A stretch of 64,000 nt of DNA from Cytobacillus firmus DS1 (GTDB lineage Bacteria; Bacillota; Bacilli; Bacillales; Cytobacillaceae). The stretch's first letter is position 1; each line of letters starts with the position of its first letter. The stretch spans positions 62,001 to 126,000 of the forward strand of contig NZ_APVL01000007.1 of assembly GCF_000565285.1 (NCBI RefSeq), written 5' to 3'. Both the position numbers and the translations under genes were made by a program. Shown in pieces: positions 59,757 to 64,000 of the stretch. A model generated the notes under the pieces. That model had not been told where the DNA came from and searched no databases. It saw only the letters and a program-made list of their open reading frames with translations.

Positions 59757-60758
59757 ATGACCAATATACAAATTCCTGTTTCTGTTTTAAACCTTGCTCC
59801 GATACGGGAGGGGAAAGACAGCAGGCAGGCTATCGAGGATCTTGTTGATCTGGCTCAGGCAACAGAGGAGATGGGCTACAAACGCTATTGGATAGCGGAG
59901 CATCATAATACCCCGACACTCGTCAGTTCTGCCACGGCTATTTTAATAAAACATGCATTGGAACATACTAAAACGATCCGCATAGGCTCCGGCGGAATAA
60001 TGCTGCCGAACCATGCACCATTAGTGGTTGCCGAGCAATTCGGCACGATGGCGACCATTTATCCGGATCGGGTGGATTTGGGCCTTGGAAGGGCACCTGG
60101 AACAGATATGATGACCGCTAATGCGCTTCGCCGTTCAAAAAATGATTCTGTTTATACATTTCCTGAGGATGTGAAGCAGCTGCTGACATACTTTGGTCCT
60201 TTAGAGGAGCAGAGCTATGTAAAAGCGCACCCGGGGGTTGAAACGAACATTCCCATTTATATTCTTGGTTCTTCGACAGATTCAGCGTATTTGGCTGCTG
60301 AGCTGGGGCTTCCATATGTGTTTGCTTCACACTTTGCTCCAAGGTGGATGGAGGACGCCATCCGGATCTACCGTGCCAACTTTAAGCCTTCGCAGTATCT
60401 GGATAAACCATATATGATGATCTGCCTAAATGTTATTGCTGCAGAAACGGACGAGGAAGCTGAATTCCTGTCAACTACGATGAAACAGTTTTTCCTGAAT
60501 GTGGTCAGAGGGACTTCCATGAAATTGAGCCCTCCGGTCGAGGACCTGGACTCTATCTGGAACCCAATGGAGAAGGAAGCGGCAGAGGGGATGTCAAGCG
60601 TCACCCTGATGGGCAGCAAAGAAACAGTCAAAGGGCAGCTGGAGCAGTTCCAGAGCATGTACAATGTGGACGAAATCATGGCGGTTTCTTATATTTATGA
60701 TGAAGTAAAACAAAAACGTTCCTATGAACTATTGAAAGAAATTACAGACGGCAAATGA
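59757..60758 (+). CDS. LLM class flavin-dependent oxidoreductase (luciferase-like)
   Basis: 333-aa (beta/alpha)8 flavin monooxygenase-like protein. Family pattern: [11 protein letters not shown] at the start, YWIAEHHN (His in the flavin site), [20 protein letters not shown] and [11 protein letters not shown]. This subgroup (YvbT/YtmO-like) usually uses FMNH2; the substrate is not known. ATG after AAGGAGAT. Monocistronic, closed by a strong terminator. Confidence 0.9.
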   Translation: MTNIQIPVSVLNLAPIREGKDSRQAIEDLVDLAQATEEMGYKRYWIAEHHNTPTLVSSATAILIKHALEHTKTIRIGSGGIMLPNHAPLVVAEQFGTMATIYPDRVDLGLGRAPGTDMMTANALRRSKNDSVYTFPEDVKQLLTYFGPLEEQSYVKAHPGVETNIPIYILGSSTDSAYLAAELGLPYVFASHFAPRWMEDAIRIYRANFKPSQYLDKPYMMICLNVIAAETDEEAEFLSTTMKQFFLNVVRGTSMKLSPPVEDLDSIWNPMEKEAAEGMSSVTLMGSKETVKGQLEQFQSMYNVDEIMAVSYIYDEVKQKRSYELLKEITDGK

Positions 60759-60784
60759 GCGGGGAAATTATTCCCCGCTTTTCA
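60757..60784 (+). terminator. Terminator after the luciferase-like gene
   Basis: GCGGGGAA pairs with TTCCCCGC around a short A/T loop, then TTTT. Confidence 0.9.
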
Positions 60785-60872
60785 TATTTCTCGGGAAAGC
60801 GCAGGATTAGACTTTTCTTGCATCCGGCGGTCGTATGATGGCTTTTAATGGCGAAAAATGAAAATTCCTGCA

Positions 60873-61598
60873 CTAATCTATGGTTTCCTGTTTGTAGAGT
60901 GCGGGATTGGCTGCCGTATTAAGGCTCTGTGCAGACGCCCACAGATTCGCCAGGAACCGCGGCATCATCTGCTGTGACGGAAGAGTGCCATATCTGGAAA
61001 AGTAAACAAACAGCTTCAGATATGTTCTTGCATTATTCGGCAGATGAATTTCCCTTGCATAGTATTCATTTTCTGTATAGGTTGCAAAAGAACGGGTTTC
61101 AAATCCGGAAATAAACCGGGTGACCTCTCCTTTGTATTCATTTTGAATGTAATGGATCTTTTTTATTATTGTTGGGTCATCAGAGCCATCATAATTAGCA
61201 AGCCTTGCCTGCCGGAATACGGGGACAGATGACAGATTATCAGTAAGTGCAAGTGCATGACCGTATGCTTTGTCATGACCTTCATATAGAGGCCGGATAT
61301 CAGCATTCTCCATTAAATCCACTAAACGCAATTCCTCATTTTCCAAATAGGGCGGCCTGTAAATCTGTCTGGAAAGCTTAAGCTCATCAAGTGAATTACA
61401 TACGAATGAAGTGAAAAAATACCACTGCCCATTGTCATCAAGGCTGATATTATAATTCTTCCCATCTTTTTCAATCCGGTAATCAATAAAGCGGTCTTTG
61501 CGGTCGAAGGTAAAATCAAATTGTTCTTTTTCTGCTGGATTAAATCCATATGGAGTTTGAATCGGTACACAGATTTCTGAGAAGTATTGACTTTTCAT
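60873..61598 (-). CDS. Hypothetical protein
   Basis: 241-aa soluble protein with no recognised family. The N-terminal 90 residues look beta-rich (DFTFDRKDRFIDYRIEKDGK, NGQWYFFTSF), the C-terminal part helical with a segment ARTYLKLFVYFSRYGTLP. No signal peptide or Cys pair. ATG 61598 is nine bases after AAGGTG; GTG 61610 is within that region. Stand-alone gene between two terminators. Confidence 0.68.
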   Translation of the reverse strand: MKSQYFSEICVPIQTPYGFNPAEKEQFDFTFDRKDRFIDYRIEKDGKNYNISLDDNGQWYFFTSFVCNSLDELKLSRQIYRPPYLENEELRLVDLMENADIRPLYEGHDKAYGHALALTDNLSSVPVFRQARLANYDGSDDPTIIKKIHYIQNEYKGEVTRFISGFETRSFATYTENEYYAREIHLPNNARTYLKLFVYFSRYGTLPSQQMMPRFLANLWASAQSLNTAANPALYKQETID

Positions 61599-61733
61599 GC
61601 TGATCCACACCTTACATTTCTTTTATTCTGCTATAGAAAATACCCTGCAGATTTCTTTATCATGCCAAAAAATGAGGATAATTTTCTTTAGTTATACAAA
61701 AATAATAAAAATCGAATGGAAAGGACTTTGAGT

Positions 61734-62738
61734 ATGAAAAAATGCATTTTTCTTTTCCTCAGTTTCGCAGTGTTCTGGCAATTGAATTGGAGCAGTGCAC
61801 ATGCCGAAAACAATCCCCGCAATATTTATGATGTAAAGCAGGGGGATACCCTGACATTGATTGCAAAAAAATATGGATCAACAGCCGCGGACTTAAAACT
61901 GTTTAACGGCCTGCAGTCAGACAGGCTTTTTGTCGGGCAAAAGCTTCGTGTCCCGATCATGTACAAAGTGGCACCCGGAGATACTCTCTGGAAGCTGGCG
62001 GAAAAATTTGATTCAAGTGTACCGATAATTATGACAGCAAATGGACTATCCTCCAATACTATAAATGCTGGGCAAAAAATAAAAATTATTCCAAAGGAAT
62101 TAGCCATGGATGGAAAGTTTGTCCTCATGACAAGAGAGGAATTCCGGGATTGGATTTTCAATCAGAAATTTACGAGGAAAGTGGCAAAAGTTCAGCAGCA
62201 TCACACTTATCAGCCATCATACAAACAGTTCAACGGCACAAATCATTTTGCGATCATGAAGGGGATGGAGGAGTATCATGTAAGCGGCATGAAATGGAGA
62301 ATGATCAGCCAGCAGCTGACCACTTTCCCGGATGGAAAAGTGGCAGTGGGAAGGCCGTTCGATGTGGCCCCTGAAGGATCATTCGGCCTGCAGAATAAAA
62401 AAGCGATGCACAAGATCGAAGCGGATGCGATAGCGATCGAGAATCTCGGTGATTTTGACTCCAATCAAATGACTGCCGAACAAAAAGAAACGATCGTGAC
62501 TGTCACAGCTCTCCTGATGCTGAAATATGGCCTGGCGCCATCCATTGACAGCATTACCTATCACCATTGGTGGGATATAAACTCAGGTGAGAGGGTGCTG
62601 GATAACAGCCATGGGCATGCCGTAAAAACCTGCCCCGGCACTGAATTTTTTGGCGGGAATTCAACTGCAAATGCTAAGAATAACTTTTATCCTCTGGTCA
62701 GGAAAAAAATGCAGGAGATCAGAGCAACCTTTCATTAA
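61734..62738 (+). CDS. Secreted LysM-containing N-acetylmuramoyl-L-alanine amidase
   Basis: 334 aa. Signal peptide (cleavage after AHA at about residue 24), two LysM repeats (YDVKQGDTLTLIAKKYG and YKVAPGDTLWKLAEKF, each about 44 residues), then an amidase_2/PGRP-type catalytic domain with zinc-ligand candidates His in QQHHTYQP, His in SITYHHWW and Cys in KTCPGTEF. Cleaves the amide between MurNAc and L-Ala in the cell wall. ATG 61734 is eight bases after AAAGGA. The GRPFDVAPEGSFG segment is typical for the Bacillus members. Confidence 0.9.
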   Translation: MKKCIFLFLSFAVFWQLNWSSAHAENNPRNIYDVKQGDTLTLIAKKYGSTAADLKLFNGLQSDRLFVGQKLRVPIMYKVAPGDTLWKLAEKFDSSVPIIMTANGLSSNTINAGQKIKIIPKELAMDGKFVLMTREEFRDWIFNQKFTRKVAKVQQHHTYQPSYKQFNGTNHFAIMKGMEEYHVSGMKWRMISQQLTTFPDGKVAVGRPFDVAPEGSFGLQNKKAMHKIEADAIAIENLGDFDSNQMTAEQKETIVTVTALLMLKYGLAPSIDSITYHHWWDINSGERVLDNSHGHAVKTCPGTEFFGGNSTANAKNNFYPLVRKKMQEIRATFH

Positions 62739-62741
62739 TAG

Positions 62742-62774
62742 GAAAAACCCGCAGACAAGGTGCGGGTTTTTCTC
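62742..62774 (+). terminator. Bidirectional terminator after the amidase gene
   Basis: AAAACCCGC pairs with GCGGGTTTT around an eight- to nine-base loop; T-runs on both strands. Confidence 0.9.
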
Positions 62775-62997
62775 ATCGCTTCTTCTTTTTCTTTTTCTCA
62801 TCGTCTGCTGCAAGCTTCGCTTTGTTTACACTTTCCAGCTCTACCTGTACATGAATTTTATTTTTCTCTAATGATGTTACACTGGTTACTATGCCTTTGC
62901 GTCCCTTGATTTTGACCTCTGCTCCTTCATTTGGAACACTTTTGCGAAGCTGATTTAATAATACATTTTTCCCATCAAGATAATACACCGTAAACAT
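62773..62997 (-). CDS. Small basic hypothetical protein
   Basis: 74-aa protein. The core (GAEVKIKGRKGIVTSVTSLE, then KIHVQVELE) looks like a small beta barrel of KOW/SH3 kind, followed by an extremely Lys-rich tail (eleven Lys/Arg in the last 14 residues). ATG 62997 has GGTGAG six bases upstream; ATG 63003 is too close to it. RNA or DNA binding is a guess from the charge. Confidence 0.68.
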   Translation of the reverse strand: MFTVYYLDGKNVLLNQLRKSVPNEGAEVKIKGRKGIVTSVTSLEKNKIHVQVELESVNKAKLAADDEKKKKKKR

Positions 62998-63099
62998 TTT
63001 CATCTCACCTTTGTCTATGGATTGTGGTACAAGTTCCTGCACCATTTCTATAAAATATAGACTTAGGGATAAAAATAGACCGGTTTTTCAAAAAAAACA

Positions 63100-63128
63100 T
63101 TGCGAACATTTGTTCCCGATAGTATAAT
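63100..63128 (+). promoter_or_regulatory. Promoter of the VOC gene with an SOS (LexA) box
   Basis: TTGCGA, 17-bp spacer, TATAAT. The spacer starts within CGAACATTTGTTCC (63103-63116), a near-perfect Bacillus LexA site (consensus CGAAC-N4-GTTCG/C), so LexA would block the promoter. Confidence 0.75.
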
Positions 63129-63179
63129 AAGCTTGCAACGAATGTTAAGAAAAATGAAAATATTTGGGAGCTGATTTAA

Positions 63180-63605
63180 ATGACAGTAAGAGTGATTCCT
63201 TATTTGGTGATGGACGGAAATGCGAATGAAGCAATTGAATTTTACAGAGAAGCGCTGGAAGCCGAGGTTTTGTATAAGCAAACATTTGGGGAAGGTCCCG
63301 ATAACCCTGAATATCCGCTCCCTGAAGAAGCAAAGAACCGAATTATGCACGCAACTGTAAAGGTTGGGGAGAATGAACTTATGTTTAGCGATACATTCCC
63401 GGGCCAGAATCATCAATTAGGCAATCAGGTGACCATTTGTCTTTCAACATCAGATCCTGAAAAATCGAAGAAATTTTATGATTCACTACAGCAGGGCGGG
63501 CAAGTGACCATGCCTCTTCAGGAAACTTTTTTCAGTCCGGCATATGGCAGTGTAATCGACAAATTCGGAGTGCATTTTCAAATCTATACAGAGGGCGAGC
63601 ATTAA
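63180..63605 (+). CDS. VOC family protein (PhnB-like)
   Basis: 141-aa vicinal-oxygen-chelate-fold protein with two beta-alpha-beta-beta-beta halves: VIPYLVMDGNANEAIEFYRE at the start, MHATVKVGENELMFSD, then VTICLSTSDPEKSKKFYDSL and GVHFQIYT at the end. PhnB-like members have no established reaction; some are linked to antibiotic or stress resistance. Start ATG 63180 after GGGAGCTG. The promoter carries an SOS box, so it is probably DNA-damage inducible. Confidence 0.88.
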   Translation: MTVRVIPYLVMDGNANEAIEFYREALEAEVLYKQTFGEGPDNPEYPLPEEAKNRIMHATVKVGENELMFSDTFPGQNHQLGNQVTICLSTSDPEKSKKFYDSLQQGGQVTMPLQETFFSPAYGSVIDKFGVHFQIYTEGEH

Positions 63606-63616
63606 TTAATTGCATG

Positions 63617-63656
63617 AAAGAGCCATTCTTTTTTAGGAGAGAATTGGCTCTTTATC
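63617..63656 (+). terminator. Terminator after the VOC gene
   Basis: AAAGAGCCA-TTCT pairs with AGAAT-TGGCTCTTT; a short T/A tail follows. Confidence 0.82.
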
Positions 63657-63694
63657 ATGAATTTCGAAATGATTCACTAGAGTGAGGGATTGTT

Positions 63695-64000
63695 GTGATT
63701 ATAAAATCAAAAGAATACCTAATCAAAAATCTGAACTATATGATCAGATCGGCTGTCGAGGAAGATGCAAAGGAACTATCTGAAGTAAGGGTGCAGATTG
63801 ATGGCGAAACGGAGAACATGGACAGGGAAGCTGGTGAAGCATACATTGATGAAAAAGGTTTCAAAGAATTAGTGAATAAAGATTCCATTAGTGACCGGAA
63901 TATATTCCTGGTTGCTGAGGTGAATGGCAGAATTGCCGGCTTCTCCAGATGTGAAGGCAGCGAACTGAAACGAAGCAGACATAAAGTGGAATTTGGTGTA
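63695..64000 (+). CDS. GNAT family N-acetyltransferase, 3' end outside the window
   Basis: Open from GTG 63695 (nine or so bases after GTGAGGG) to the window edge, 102 codons. The readable part (YMIRSAVEEDAKELSEVRVQ, NIFLVAEVNGRIAGFSRCEG, KVEFGV) is the N-terminal half of a GNAT domain, with the acetyl-CoA loop expected just beyond the end. Substrate unknown. Confidence 0.82.
   Translation, partial: MIIKSKEYLIKNLNYMIRSAVEEDAKELSEVRVQIDGETENMDREAGEAYIDEKGFKELVNKDSISDRNIFLVAEVNGRIAGFSRCEGSELKRSRHKVEFGV

Overview
The window reads as chromosome of an endospore-forming, moderately low-GC Bacillaceae bacterium (Bacillus sensu lato; Cytobacillus/Mesobacillus-like relatives are plausible, but this is inference). 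Support: strong GGAGG ribosome sites with frequent TTG/GTG starts, a GerA-type germinant receptor, Bacillus families (YkvI, DUF3231, DUF2243, DUF1659, DUF2922, IDEAL), an LtaS-type enzyme, LexA/Fur/MntR-like operators of Bacillus type, and Bacillus intergenic repeats. No rRNA, tRNA, CRISPR array or phage block was seen.

Layout. 1-3.8 kb: operon of an RpiR regulator, M20 deacylase, GNAT and enolase-superfamily racemase, the known set for turning D-amino acids into L-amino acids via N-succinyl intermediates. 4-8.6 kb: YkvI, a lipoprotein, a Rid protein, then a minus-strand rlmA-like/ABC-F operon behind a long leader encoding a macrolide-stalling leader peptide. 9-17.3 kb: mixed small genes, an EamA exporter, a PLA2-like peptide, a Gly/Phe-rich protein, composite repeats, a cysteine desulfurase, a DUF3231 protein and a DsbA/FrnE gene whose first active-site Cys codon is TGA. 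17.4-23.2 kb: a ferritin-like/cupin fusion, a gerAB-AA-AC operon, and a DUF2243/secreted pair. 23.3-28.7 kb: mannitol genes mtlA (fused IICBA), mtlR, mtlD, with MITE-like repeats around mtlR-mtlD. 29-39.7 kb: NUDIX, esterase, then a GntR-controlled catabolic island: a PotABCD-like importer, a multi-subunit FAD/2Fe-2S amino-acid dehydrogenase, DUF1904 and a DAO oxidase, with three copies of one palindromic operator.

39.8-42 kb: small module on the minus strand with a sigma factor, DUF1659, DUF2922 and a helix-turn-helix gene cut by TAA; two of its transcripts share the same non-SigA-looking promoter. 42-48.4 kb: two Fur boxes before a zinc-ribbon/IDEAL pair, a 35-aa gene, a short UvrA-like ATPase, GNAT and membrane genes, a decayed xylose locus, and an MntR-like gene cut by TAG. 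48.4-51.2 kb: a manganese/zinc-type ABC importer with a perfect palindromic MntR-type box at its promoter and a MITE-like repeat inside the operon.

51.5-55.9 kb: a plsY paralog, a GNAT-aminotransferase fusion, an LtaS-like synthase and a small membrane protein form a probable lipid or envelope operon. 55.9-56.3 kb: seven copies of a 52-bp tandem repeat. 56.4-64 kb: DinB, papain-like, AraC/EamA, luciferase-like, LysM-amidase, a VOC gene under an SOS-box promoter, and a truncated GNAT gene.

The most noteworthy points are the UGA-for-Cys DsbA gene with a downstream hairpin, the ErmD-type leader peptide in front of rlmA/ABC-F, the sigma-factor module with a paired promoter, and the acyltransferase-aminotransferase/PlsY/LtaS operon. 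Three otherwise intact frames each carry a single stop codon (TGA, TAA, TAG) and one lipoprotein has lost a usual start codon, so early gene decay or sequence error must be weighed against recoding.
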